From the NCBI RefSeq assembly GCF_042680125.1, contig NZ_JBHTNY010000008.1: DNA of 64,000 nucleotides, one strand, 5' to 3'. Of this stretch, positions 45,427 through 52,808 are shown piece by piece. A program made the translations under genes and the position numbers. Source of the stretch: Robinsoniella peoriensis (GTDB lineage: Bacteria; Bacillota; Clostridia; Lachnospirales; Lachnospiraceae). The notes under the pieces were generated by a model, which was not told the DNA's origin, searched no databases, and saw only the letters and a list, made by a program, of their open reading frames with translations. The first letter of the stretch is position 1. The number at the start of each line of letters is the position of its first letter.

Positions 45427-46239
45427 TTATCTTTTTATAGTGATCATATGTGGCTTTGATAAAATCAGTTTTTTACCATATTCAATTTCTTTTTCATAGA
45501 AGTACGTTTCATCTAAAATATATTCTCCCTTAGTGCCCATCTGGTATTTGTACTTACTTGCAAAGATGGTGGGATCTGTATGCCAGTTTCCATTGTCATC
45601 TTTGAATCTCGGCATATTGTATTTTACGATAATATCCAGCTGACATAATATATCCACACATTTTGAGACAACGCGTTCTAATAGCCCGAGGTCGCCTGCA
45701 ATATCTGCATAAAAATGATAGAATATTTCTGGACATTTTTTCATCTCTAAGAGGTCACCATATAATTCTTTTTTTCTAGTGCGAAAATTGCAGCGTAAAT
45801 AGGCAAGCACTAGTAATAGAGTAGCGTGTGTTATACGACTGTCTATGTTTAGCCGATATTTTTTACTGTAATTCCAAATTGCTTCCAACTCAAAATCAAA
45901 GATTATTCCAAAATTGTTTTTGGGATAAATCCAATCTCGATTTATTTTGGATACAAATCCCATCCCCTTCGAAAATTTATTGCGATCAAATGGGGTCGCA
46001 TCATCATTAGCTATGAACCCATTTTGATACATCCATTCTAATGTTGTTTTAAATTTGTCGTTAATTGCTCCAGGATCTCTCTTGGGTTTGAATCCACACC
46101 ATGTTATTAAGTAATTACAGTAATATAGTGCAATATCATTTAATCCGGCATGTAATGCAAAATATGAGAAACATATAGCTCTCTTATCTCCACATTCTGT
46201 AGCATAGATGATTTTCCGTGGAATTTTTATTATACTCAT
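45427..46239 (-). CDS. Putative replication initiator/DNA-binding protein
   Basis: 270 residues from ATG 46239, GGAGGAATGACAACCTAAAT upstream. Winged-helix-like blocks: PRKIIYATECGDKRAICFSY at the N-terminus and a second around DLLEMKKCPEIFYHFYADIA. The general form resembles Rep proteins of theta-replicating Gram-positive plasmids and phages, but no exact family is recognised. It is the first gene of the leftward operon, directly behind the 46.2-47.8 kb non-coding region that may hold an origin, and is followed by ParB. Confidence 0.55.
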   Translation of the reverse strand: MSIIKIPRKIIYATECGDKRAICFSYFALHAGLNDIALYYCNYLITWCGFKPKRDPGAINDKFKTTLEWMYQNGFIANDDATPFDRNKFSKGMGFVSKINRDWIYPKNNFGIIFDFELEAIWNYSKKYRLNIDSRITHATLLLVLAYLRCNFRTRKKELYGDLLEMKKCPEIFYHFYADIAGDLGLLERVVSKCVDILCQLDIIVKYNMPRFKDDNGNWHTDPTIFASKYKYQMGTKGEYILDETYFYEKEIEYGKKLILSKPHMITIKR

Positions 46240-46266
46240 ATTTAGGTTGTCATTCCTCCTTTTTTT

Positions 46267-46325
46267 AAATCACAGGGACGTTTAGGCGTCCCCCTGTTTG
46301 GGTAAAAAACATCAATCACAGGGAC
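46267..46325 (-). repeat. AATCACAGGGACG direct repeats with hairpin
   Basis: AATCACAGGGACG occurs at 46267-46279 and 46313-46325, 46 bases apart; the first copy continues into TTTAGGCGTCCC, making a GC-rich hairpin (GGGACG/CGTCCC) that contrasts with the AT-rich surroundings. This lies in the leader of the putative replication gene. Confidence 0.5.
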
Positions 46326-46384
46326 GCCCAGCGTCGACATATGGACATTCCTTATTTAAACAGACATATATAATTAAACAGACT

Positions 46385-46419
46385 AAATACTTTTATTCAC
46401 TACGTTCATAAAAGTATTT
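46385..46419. repeat. 12-bp perfect inverted repeat in the replication leader
   Basis: AAATACTTTTAT (46385-46396) and ATAAAAGTATTT (46408-46419), 11-base loop containing CACTACGTTC. It may be an operator, a control hairpin or part of an origin. Confidence 0.45.
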
Positions 46420-46481
46420 TCTTCGCTTGCGCTCAATTCCCACGGTCAGAAAAGAAAGAAGGGTATACATTATCTTGATGT

Positions 46482-46494
46482 ATTATTTATTATC
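46482..46494 (-). promoter_or_regulatory. Operator-like repeat, copy 1
   Basis: Minus-strand GATAATAAATAAT within CAACAGATAATAAATAATACA; variant of the GAAAATAAATAAT element shared with 46544, 46610, 61077, 61140 and 62729. Confidence 0.5.
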
Positions 46495-46543
46495 TGTTGG
46501 GAGATAAAAAAATAACATCATTCCGATAACTTTGGGTTGAATC

Positions 46544-46556
46544 ATTATTTATTATC
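46544..46556 (-). promoter_or_regulatory. Operator-like repeat, copy 2
   Basis: Minus-strand GATAATAAATAAT, 22 bases downstream of the -10 box of the leftward promoter at 46578-46606. Confidence 0.5.
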
Positions 46557-46577
46557 TGTTTGCGAATGATTGCTTTC

Positions 46578-46606
46578 AGTCTAACATAGATATTTTTACT
46601 TGTCAA
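46578..46606 (-). promoter_or_regulatory. Leftward promoter of the replication/ParB operon
   Basis: Minus-strand TTGACA (46601-46606), 17-base spacer, TAGACT (46578-46583). Operator-like repeats flank it: copy 3 ends 4 bases upstream of the -35 and copy 2 lies downstream of the -10. Confidence 0.6.
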
Positions 46607-46609
46607 CAT

Positions 46610-46622
46610 ATTATTTATTTTC
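46610..46622 (-). promoter_or_regulatory. Operator-like repeat, copy 3
   Basis: Minus-strand GAAAATAAATAAT immediately upstream of the TTGACA at 46601-46606. Identical 13-mer to those at 61077, 61140 and 62729. Confidence 0.6.
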
Positions 46623-47149
46623 TTTTGGTAAAAAGTTTGAGTTCGGGAGAATCAATACTTTTGCATATTTTTTATAGGAATTTCGTGGTGTTTTTCCTTC
46701 CTATACTATGATTCGGTAATATGCAAATGGTTGATTTTGAGAGAGTTCGATGTTTTGGCTGCAAAATACTGGGTTTTTGGATGGGAATTCAGTGAATATA
46801 TCTGATTTGGATGGAGTTTAAGATATGAAAATTTGAGAATTTGTGATATTTGCTGATTTTTACCGAAGTGGTTATCGAACTGATTTGGGAGTTTTTATGT
46901 TTTTTTGCTCAAGTGACGTGTGGATAGGACACATACCAGACATCACATAAACTATGTGTGATCTTGAAATGTAAACCATCCCCCCTACTAATATGTTACA
47001 TAAAAATAATATGATACTTTTGTGACTAAAAAAAAGCCTGTAATTGCTGACTAATTTTGATTTATCCCAAAAATCAAAATGATTATCAGGTACATAACAC
47101 GAATAAAATACAACATTGTACAATATGTGATATTGGAAGAGCGAACATA

Positions 47150-47254
47150 ATGACCAACAAACCAAATCTGCAAACAGTAAAAAATGACCACAATTTAATG
47201 ATGATCAAATCTAACGACTTCGGGGTTATCGAACTCGGCATCGAACTCATATAA
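47150..47254 (+). CDS. Possible 34-residue BRO-N-like remnant
   Basis: ATG 47150 with GGAAGAGCGAACATA upstream. The product (NLMMIKSNDFGVIELGIELI) resembles the first residues of BRO-N antirepressors (an FG then acidic strand), but stops immediately, so it may be a truncated gene or chance. It lies just before the four near-palindromes. Confidence 0.3.
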   Translation: MTNKPNLQTVKNDHNLMMIKSNDFGVIELGIELI

Positions 47255-47259
47255 AATCC

Positions 47260-47400
47260 ATTCTACTCCAATAGAACAGATACACATATCAAATATTCTA
47301 CTCCAATAGAACACACATTAGATCATGCGAAAATATGAGACGTTTCATTCTACTCCAATAGAATATGATGCACATCGAATACATTCTACTCTAATAGAAT
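47260..47400. repeat. Four near-palindromic 18-bp repeats
   Basis: ATTCTACTCCAATAGAA(C/T) at 47260-47277, 47295-47312, 47347-47364 and 47383-47400 (fourth with CTCTAA). Each is ATTCTA-6 bases-TAGAA(T), so it could bind a dimer. Start-to-start spacings are 35, 52 and 36 bases. Candidate sites for ParB, the Rep-like protein or a regulator. The rest of 46623-47816 shows no convincing gene. Confidence 0.75.
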
Positions 47401-47573
47401 GAAAATTCATTACCAGATATTACCAATTCTAAGATCCGATAATTTTTGGCAAATAAATATTGACAAACGAATTTATCAGGTGTATAGTAATCTTACAAAA
47501 CAGAACAAGTATTCGCATCAAGTAGTTTGTGAAAAATACATATGTGCGCCAATGGCATACAAAAAATAACTCA

Positions 47574-47614
47574 TAACAAAAAAGGAACCATTAGACGGCA
47601 ATCCAATGATTCCT
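47574..47614 (-). terminator. Terminator of the ribbon-helix-helix gene
   Basis: Minus-strand imperfect stem AGGAATCATT/AATGGTTCCT followed by TTTTTTG, 200 bases after the gene. Confidence 0.65.
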
Positions 47615-47816
47615 GGGAATACTGAAAAGTTTGTAACTTTCAATACCTACCACAACAGTATTGTATCACAGCTTTTCTGCAATGTCAATTTCTTGACATA
47701 AATTCCCACAAACAAATAACACCTCAAGCAATATATGGCGCATAGGGCTATTTGATCCATCCTATATAAATAAGTAGGATCACACTGAAATGATGGCATT
47801 AAGCGGCATATAACGC

Positions 47817-48056
47817 TCACATATCCACATCTTTGTCTGCATTAGGGTATGGTATTCCTTTACTGTCCAGGTCAGCTTTGATCAATTCTTTAATGTAGCG
47901 CTGCATTGACATTTTATTGCTATCGGTATAGTTTACTATGCGTTGGTATTCATCGACTGAATTTTGGGTAAATTTTAGTTGGATATATTTGCTTTTCTTA
48001 TTATAGGTATTTATAGCTTTAAGCATTGACGGGCTTGTTTTTGGTTTATTATCCAT
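47817..48056 (-). CDS. Ribbon-helix-helix (Arc/CopG-like) regulator
   Basis: 79 residues from ATG 48056 with ATAAGGAGTGGTTACA. The C-terminal 50 residues show a ribbon-helix-helix pattern: a strand (YIQLKFTQNSVDEYQRIV), then helices around DSNKMSMQRYIKELIKADL. Such proteins repress small operons or partition genes. A plus-strand promoter with three direct repeats lies between it and the divergent gene at 48391, a likely target. Confidence 0.7.
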   Translation of the reverse strand: MDNKPKTSPSMLKAINTYNKKSKYIQLKFTQNSVDEYQRIVNYTDSNKMSMQRYIKELIKADLDSKGIPYPNADKDVDM

Positions 48057-48172
48057 ATTGTAACCACTCCTTATAATTGGTGTATTAGTTATCTACGATA
48101 TGGTACTTGATAACAATATCATTATAGCACACCAAAAGTCAATAACGCTATGGGGCATTATGAATAATAGAT

Positions 48173-48273
48173 AATAAGCACCACCTATACACTATTGTAA
48201 ACTATGCATAATAAACAAAGATTAAATATATAAGTAACACCTATTGACATATAAGCACCACCTATGATATAGT
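48173..48273 (+). promoter_or_regulatory. Promoter with three ATAAGCACCACCTAT repeats
   Basis: Repeats at 48173-48187, 48230-48244 (ATAAGTAACACCTAT) and 48251-48265. TTGACA (48244-48249), 18-base spacer and TATAGT (48268-48273) give a promoter; one repeat overlaps the -35 and another fills the spacer, a repressor-friendly layout. It would serve the gene at 48391. Confidence 0.6.
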
Positions 48274-48317
48274 TAATACAAGCTAAAGGACACGCAACAA
48301 ACCAATAGCTACCGCAC

Positions 48318-48770
48318 TTTGATAATTGAATAGACTTTACACTCTCCATATGTTACAATACGTACATATAAGCACAGGAGGTTAACAAGTATGACAGATA
48401 GTGAAAAACTTGACTTGTTGGTTTCAGGATTTAATGAATTAAAATCTGAACTTAAGGACGCAAAATCTGATATTAAGGATATTAAACGGGATACGGCTTT
48501 GTTAAGACAAAAAGTGACGGCTCTTGAAATGACCATAGAAAATGAAACAAACAAAAATATTATGGTGGTAGCTGAGGGACATGTTGACCTGGCAAGAAAA
48601 CTAAATGAATGTATCAGATTATCTAATCAAGTCAATGACAATATGGAGTTACACAAACTATACATTAATAAACATGAGTCTGATATAAATAAGTTGATAC
48701 AGCAAATAGCAATTGGATCATAACAATTAAACAATAACATATAGAGTGTAAAGCCTATTCAATTATTAAG
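48318..48770. repeat. 28-bp inverted repeats flanking the 48391 gene
   Basis: 48318-48345 (TAATTGAATAGACTTTACAC core) and the inverse at 48743-48770 match at 25 of 28 positions. They bracket one gene; the right copy also forms half of that gene's terminator. Confidence 0.65.
48391..48723 (+). CDS. Coiled-coil hypothetical protein
   Basis: 110 residues from ATG 48391 behind CACAGGAGGTTAACAAGT. Almost entirely coiled coil (FNELKSELKDAKSDIKDIKR, NESDINKLIQQIA-type end). No membrane segment. The heptad pattern recalls short accessory proteins encoded next to plasmid or phage replication regions. Its promoter carries direct repeats and the gene is bracketed by inverted repeats; a terminator follows. 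Confidence 0.75.
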   Translation: MTDSEKLDLLVSGFNELKSELKDAKSDIKDIKRDTALLRQKVTALEMTIENETNKNIMVVAEGHVDLARKLNECIRLSNQVNDNMELHKLYINKHESDINKLIQQIAIGS

Positions 48771-48786
48771 GGCTTGCACTCTTTTT
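48743..48786 (+). terminator. Rho-independent terminator
   Basis: AGAGTGTAAAGCC/GGCTTGCACTCT (one bulge) followed by TTTTTAA. Confidence 0.75.
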
Positions 48787-48909
48787 AATTGAAACTAGAC
48801 GTTGTGGGGTTAGATTCTAACGAGAGCAATCACCGCGATGTTGAATGACAGGGCGAGATTCCACTGAAATGAAATCGCTGTCAAGGTTACCATATAGAAT
48901 ATGGTTACA

Positions 48910-49024
48910 TATACGGACAAACAAAAAAATGCTTCCCGATTACCAGTCAGGAAGCCAATGAGAACACAAGATCTGTGCTCACTCGGATCACAATTTGAGT
49001 ATAGCACATTTCTGAATAACGTTT
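48910..49024 (-). repeat. About 113-bp direct repeat, copy 1, with terminator
   Basis: Nearly identical to 49650-49763. Contains a GCTTCC/GGAAGC stem that on the minus strand is followed by ATTTTTTTG, plus the near-palindrome GAACACAAGATCTGTGCTC. It lies just downstream of the Cys-rich gene at 49023 and serves as its terminator. 48787-48909 upstream shows no gene. Confidence 0.75.
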
Positions 49025-49223
49025 ATTCTTTGTATACAGAACAATCAGATGAACCCATACAATAACAGTTTAAATGTTGACATTTTTTATTTGATTTATC
49101 GTAATACCTACAGCGCCGTTTATCGCGTCTATTACTTTTACGCTGATTGCTAGTGTTTACAATATGCCAACCTTCGCCATCTAATAGAGCATGCGCGCGA
49201 CTTATATCTTTATGTTTAGACAT
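49023..49223 (-). CDS. Small Cys-rich basic protein (RRDKRRC motif)
   Basis: 66 residues. The C-terminal half has RRDKRRCRYYDKSNKKC followed by CYCMGSSDCSVY; the same pattern occurs at the end of the protein encoded at 49819-50277. Cysteine spacing suggests one zinc-binding knuckle. Paralogue of that protein; function unknown. Confidence 0.65.
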   Translation of the reverse strand: MSKHKDISRAHALLDGEGWHIVNTSNQRKSNRRDKRRCRYYDKSNKKCQHLNCYCMGSSDCSVYKE

Positions 49224-49234
49224 TTGTCATTCCC

Positions 49235-49435
49235 TCATATTTTATCAACAATGTTATAGGTAATTTCTTTATTGATGGCGGACAACAGATAATTTGCATC
49301 TTCAATATTAAATTGTTTTTTATCCAATATTTGATTGACACGCTGTCTTGAGATACCTAAAGTAGTTGCAATATCAACCTTTTTAATTCGATTATGGTAA
49401 ATATAGTTGTCTACAAATTGGGCTAACTTATTCAT
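49235..49435 (-). CDS. Small helix-turn-helix protein
   Basis: 66 residues. HTH pattern KKVDIATTLGISRQRVNQIL followed by a recognition and support helix. Stop lies 12 bases before the Cys-rich gene, so they form an operon. Probably a DNA-binding regulator of the local promoters; a TATAAT sits upstream near 49475 on the minus strand. Confidence 0.7.
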   Translation of the reverse strand: MNKLAQFVDNYIYHNRIKKVDIATTLGISRQRVNQILDKKQFNIEDANYLLSAINKEITYNIVDKI

Positions 49436-49531
49436 GATCCACCTTCTTTCTGAATGTATAAAGTATTATATCATATCAGATTGTAGCGCAAAAGTAAATA
49501 CAATATTATTCTAAAAAGTATATACAAATAC

Positions 49532-49560
49532 TTGACATGTATCGTAAAACAAGATACAAT
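49532..49560 (+). promoter_or_regulatory. Strong promoter without an obvious gene
   Basis: TTGACA (49532-49537), 17 bases, TACAAT (49555-49560). The spacer holds GTATC/GATAC, an operator-like inverted repeat. Downstream 49566-49650 forms stems (AGATAAG/CTTATCT, ACTGG/CCAGT) but no frame, so a small RNA or an antisense leader is possible. Confidence 0.5.
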
Positions 49561-49649
49561 ATATTCAGATAAGGGAAAGCGATAAATCACTAGTCCAATT
49601 CATCACATGATAACTTATCTTTCTACTGGTGGAGACTCCAGTTAAAATT

Positions 49650-49763
49650 TATACGGATAAACAAAAAAATGCTTCCCGATTACCAGTCAGGAAGCCAGAG
49701 AACACAAGGATCTGTGCTCACTCATATTCGCAATTTGAGTATATCACATTTCTAAACAGCGTT
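49650..49763 (-). repeat. About 113-bp direct repeat, copy 2, with terminator
   Basis: Second copy of the 48910-49024 element, including the GCTTCC/GGAAGC hairpin with minus-strand T-tract. Lies just after the Cys-rich gene at 49819. Confidence 0.75.
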
Positions 49764-49818
49764 CTAGACTGAACGTGTGTTCTTGCGAACCTTGAAAAGT
49801 GAATAAAAGTGTATTAGA

Positions 49819-50277
49819 TTAATATTCTATATAATCATCACAATGCGTAGAGCCAGGGCATACAAAATCATTATGGCTACACCACTTTTGGGATTTTTCG
49901 TAATAAATACACCTACGCTTATCTCTACGTGCATCTCCTGATTTCATTTTCAAATATTCAGAATGACAGGGTGTTCCGATGTTTTTAGTAAGTAAGAAGT
50001 GATCCTTAGTGATACTATGGTAATATTCTTGTAATGGCAATTGAATGTAGGTATCATCATATTTTGATAATTTCTTTTTGTAATACTTACAAGCAGAAGC
50101 GTTTTTGCAGAATTGAAATAATTTTCTTTCAGCAAAATATTTACAAGTTAATTTTTCGGTATCAAAATAAATACATGATTTTCCTTTACCTTTGGAAGAA
50201 TTACTATAGTCATGCGATTCAATTCTTTTGTCTCTTCCGGATTGAGTTGGACTCCAAACATATTTTTTCTTAGGCAT
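49819..50277 (-). CDS. Cys-rich protein with RRDKRRC module
   Basis: 152 residues from ATG 50277 behind ATAAGGAGGATGCAGCC. Cysteine pairs in CKYFAERKLFQFCKNASACK and in the C-terminal RRDKRRCIYYEKSQKWC and CPGSTHC. Two similar Cys-rich units indicate an internal duplication. Same family as 49023-49223. Likely zinc-binding; function unknown. Confidence 0.65.
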   Translation of the reverse strand: MPKKKYVWSPTQSGRDKRIESHDYSNSSKGKGKSCIYFDTEKLTCKYFAERKLFQFCKNASACKYYKKKLSKYDDTYIQLPLQEYYHSITKDHFLLTKNIGTPCHSEYLKMKSGDARRDKRRCIYYEKSQKWCSHNDFVCPGSTHCDDYIEY

Positions 50278-50403
50278 GGCTGCATCCTCCTTATAATAAA
50301 AGTATATACCATATTAAGGCATTTATAAAGTCTGAAAATATGTTCTGTTGGTTTTAATAATGATGTGGTACAATGTTACTGAATAGATGTAGGAGGTGTT
50401 TAA

Positions 50404-50634
50404 ATGATAACATATTATAAGTTACTAGATATGCTTAATAGACAAGGGATGACAAGAGAACAACTTAGAGTAACAATTGGGGCGGGCCCGAGTACAATTG
50501 CGAAAATATCAAAAAATGAGCCCGTAACATTGACAACGATTGATAAAATTTGTGAAGCTTTAAACTGTCAACCTGGAGACATATTAGAATATGTATCTAC
50601 AGAAAAAGAAATAAAATCTACAGAAAACTGTTGA
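50404..50634 (+). CDS. XRE-family repressor-like HTH protein
   Basis: 76 residues from ATG 50404 behind AGGAGGTGTTTAA. HTH region MTREQLRVTIGAGPSTIAKI then TTIDKICEALNCQPGDILEY, the usual YdaS/HTH_26-type regulator. A promoter (50631) and a long hairpin follow. Confidence 0.85.
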   Translation: MITYYKLLDMLNRQGMTREQLRVTIGAGPSTIAKISKNEPVTLTTIDKICEALNCQPGDILEYVSTEKEIKSTENC

Positions 50635-50724
50635 CAAATGAATTATACTATGATATTCTTGTATTATCAAATAGGAAATAGAAAAGGTGGTCACCGACAC
50701 CGACCAAAGTATCAGACCACCTTT
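50631..50724 (+). promoter_or_regulatory. Promoter followed by a 9-bp hairpin
   Basis: TTGACA (50631-50636), 17 bases, TATTCT (50654-50659), overlapping the HTH stop. Then AAAGGTGGT/ACCACCTTT (50683-50691 and 50716-50724) with a 24-base loop. No T-tract, so either a leader structure or a small RNA. Confidence 0.45.
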
Positions 50725-50832
50725 CACATAACACTTGATGATACAAGCGCATAATTATTCTAATACATTTTTATACGCTTTTCAAGTGCATTCGCACAAA
50801 TTTCCAATTGATATTAAAACAACTGTATTATT

Positions 50833-50985
50833 GAACATTGAAAATCTAATAGTTGTCACCGTGAACTATACGAATCACCTACCTAGCCAACAAGTGGATA
50901 GTGCCACAGGGAGTGATAAGAATACCTGGAAGCAAAAGCGAATAAAGCGAGAAAGCAGCCAGTGGAATCATAACGGAAGGACAAT
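50833..50985 (+). ncRNA. Conserved structured leader, copy 1
   Basis: Shares the blocks CTATACGAATCAC, ACCTAGC-AACA, TGGAAGC, GCGAATAAAGCGA and GCAGCCA with 53441-53590. Predicted stems: ATCAC/GTGAT (50874-50878 with 50913-50917), hairpin GTGG/CCAC (50894/50904) with loop ATAGTG, and CTGG/CCAG (50926/50959). Several pairs covary with copy 2. It precedes an antirepressor-type gene. Confidence 0.65.
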
Positions 50986-51017
50986 GTCAAAATATAAAAT
51001 AAGGAAGGAAAATATTA

Positions 51018-51899
51018 TTGAAAGAAATAGATCTAATTAATAATGAAAAATTACGGGATCAGTACATTGATCATTATGAGGTTTTGGAAAAGGTAAAGGA
51101 ATTATTGCTTATTCCAGGGACTGAAACGGCTACGATGAAGCAGGTGGCAGAGTATTACAAAGTTGATGAAGGGGCTATAAAAATGTTGGTTTCTCGTAAC
51201 AGATCTGAATTAGAAGAGGATGGAATGCAGTCTTTGAATGGTTTAGAAACTAAAGCTTTTTTAGTAAGTAACAACTTGTTACCTACTAACGAAAGAGGAT
51301 ATTTTGAAGTTGATGGAATAAAATTTGCATATAAAAGTAATTTACTTTTTCCTCGTAGAGCAATTTTAAGGACAGGAATGTTACTCAGAGATTCAGAGAT
51401 TGCAAAAGAGGTCAGAACACAACTTCTCAATATAGAAGAAAAGACTTCAGAAGAGACCAAAATTGCAGACATCACCGAAGAACAGCAGCTTGCTTTATCT
51501 GTTGGAATGGCTTATGCAAGCGGGAATCCTGACGCGATCATAATGGCAACTGGTAAAATGATGGATTTTAAGAACAGACATATAGTAACGCTCGAACAGG
51601 ACAATAAAGCCTTAGCGGGTGAAATCCTGGAATGGAAAGACAGAAGCAAGTTGAACGCGGGAATAAGAAAGCTTTCAGCCGTCACACGAGTTCCATTCAA
51701 AGACCTATGGATTAAGCTTTACAAGAACCTGCAATATAAATACGGAATTGATCTAAAGAGCCGTAACGGGGGCAAAAAGCCATATATTGCAAACCTCAAA
51801 GAAGAAGAGTGGGACAAGGTTCTAAAGTCTTTCAGCGCAATGTGTAAAGCCTATGGACAATCACCGGCTAATATGTTTCAGCAAACGTTGTCGGTTTAA
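51018..51899 (+). CDS. Phage antirepressor-type regulatory protein
   Basis: 293 residues from TTG 51018 (GGAAGGAAAATATTA). N-terminal winged-helix-like region (TMKQVAEYYKVDEGAIKMLV) then an ANT/KilA-type central part (GRAILRTGMLLRDSEIAKEV-like), and a basic C-terminal domain resembling ORF6C ends (VTRVPFKDLWIKLYKNLQYK). Its 185-base leader contains the conserved RNA element. Such proteins switch lysogenic control. Terminal sequence NMFQQTLSV. Confidence 0.7.
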   Translation: MKEIDLINNEKLRDQYIDHYEVLEKVKELLLIPGTETATMKQVAEYYKVDEGAIKMLVSRNRSELEEDGMQSLNGLETKAFLVSNNLLPTNERGYFEVDGIKFAYKSNLLFPRRAILRTGMLLRDSEIAKEVRTQLLNIEEKTSEETKIADITEEQQLALSVGMAYASGNPDAIIMATGKMMDFKNRHIVTLEQDNKALAGEILEWKDRSKLNAGIRKLSAVTRVPFKDLWIKLYKNLQYKYGIDLKSRNGGKKPYIANLKEEEWDKVLKSFSAMCKAYGQSPANMFQQTLSV

Positions 51900-52109
51900 T
51901 CTATGATCTACATAGGAAGTTAGAAATATAACAATTAATCAGGGCTGTTGATAGGCTCTTTTTTTATTACTTACCATGCAAGCGAATAAATAACCCGGAC
52001 AGCTGGGTGCAAGTAGGATATACACGAACGCACAGAGCATAAAACAAAGGCAAGAAATAAATGTTTCGCTTGTATGAATAAGCAATAAAAGGATTGGAGG
52101 GAAGAAAAC

Positions 52110-52292
52110 ATGCAACAATACACATATGATTTAGAAGGTGTGATGACATTAGAATCCGCCAAAGAATATTTTCAAAATGAAGTCCTGGAAACATTGGGTT
52201 TAACCACTGCCAAAATGACAGAATCGGAACTAGAAACTTATGTTGTTGTTCTCTTCAGTCAAGTGTTGGAAGGAATAAACGGAGAATCATAA
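52110..52292 (+). CDS. Hypothetical small acidic protein
   Basis: 60 residues from ATG 52110 with GGAGGGAAGAAAAC. The product (MQQYTYDLEGVMTLESAKEY) is acidic and helical. No family recognised. Follows the antirepressor gene after about 210 bases that show no gene. Confidence 0.6.
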   Translation: MQQYTYDLEGVMTLESAKEYFQNEVLETLGLTTAKMTESELETYVVVLFSQVLEGINGES

Positions 52293-52389
52293 AATAAAAG
52301 GGATATTTCAACCTCATTTCATACTTGTAAATCATTAAATAATCGACTATAATAGACAATATGTATTAGAAAGGGAAGTGATCTAGCAA

Positions 52390-52602
52390 TTGACATTACA
52401 ACAAAAAGTAAAGGCTGCTTGTGACCTTGCAGGAATGAGCCTAACTGAATTAGGGACAAAGTTGGGAATGAGTCAACAAAACTTTTCTAAACGTTTGAAA
52501 GTTGGTAAATTCACCCAGGAAGAACTTGAAAAAATAGCGGATGCTTTAGGGTGTAAATATGTTTCAAGTTTCATTTTTGAGAATGGCAGCAAGATAGAAT
52601 AG
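52390..52602 (+). CDS. XRE-family repressor-like HTH protein
   Basis: 70 residues from TTG 52390, with GAAAGGGAAGTGATCTAGCAA upstream. HTH core LAGMSLTELGTKLGMSQQNF followed by FTQEELEKIADALGCKYVSS. A terminator overlaps its stop and a promoter with operator (52681) lies beyond. Likely a local repressor. Confidence 0.85.
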   Translation: MTLQQKVKAACDLAGMSLTELGTKLGMSQQNFSKRLKVGKFTQEELEKIADALGCKYVSSFIFENGSKIE

Positions 52603-52634
52603 CATTATTCATTTTTTGGATGATGCTTTTTTAA
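52601..52634 (+). terminator. Terminator of the XRE gene
   Basis: AGCATTATTCA/TGGATGATGCT followed by TTTTTTAA. Confidence 0.7.
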
Positions 52635-52680
52635 TATCTATAAAAACAAGTAAATAGTTGTAAAAAACAAATAAAAAGCA

Positions 52681-52709
52681 TTGACACAACTAAAAAGTTG
52701 TGATATCAT
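52681..52709 (+). promoter_or_regulatory. Operator-containing promoter
   Basis: TTGACA (52681-52686), 17 bases, TATCAT (52704-52709). CACAACT/AGTTGTG, a 7-bp inverted repeat with a 4-base spacer, fills the spacer; a likely XRE operator for the following gene. Confidence 0.65.
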
Positions 52710-52808
52710 TATATTAAGTTATGAAACAGAAGGATTTGCAGACGACCAAAGCAATGAATATTAGCAACCTAATAATATCATGGTTGCAGAAAGATTAAAG
52801 GTGAAAAT

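Noticed and set aside
46872..47165. 97-residue minus-strand frame
   Set aside because: Cys/Tyr/Phe-rich with no ribosome site or neighbours; looks like chance in AT-rich non-coding DNA.
47260..47400. CRISPR array
   Set aside because: Repeats are only 18 bp, spacing is uneven (35, 52, 36), and no cas gene is present. Operator or iteron is more likely.
48787..48909. Possible tRNA-like fold near GGTTAGATTCTAAC
   Set aside because: Only one short stem fits; no acceptor, anticodon or CCA-type organisation. No tRNA was found anywhere in the window.
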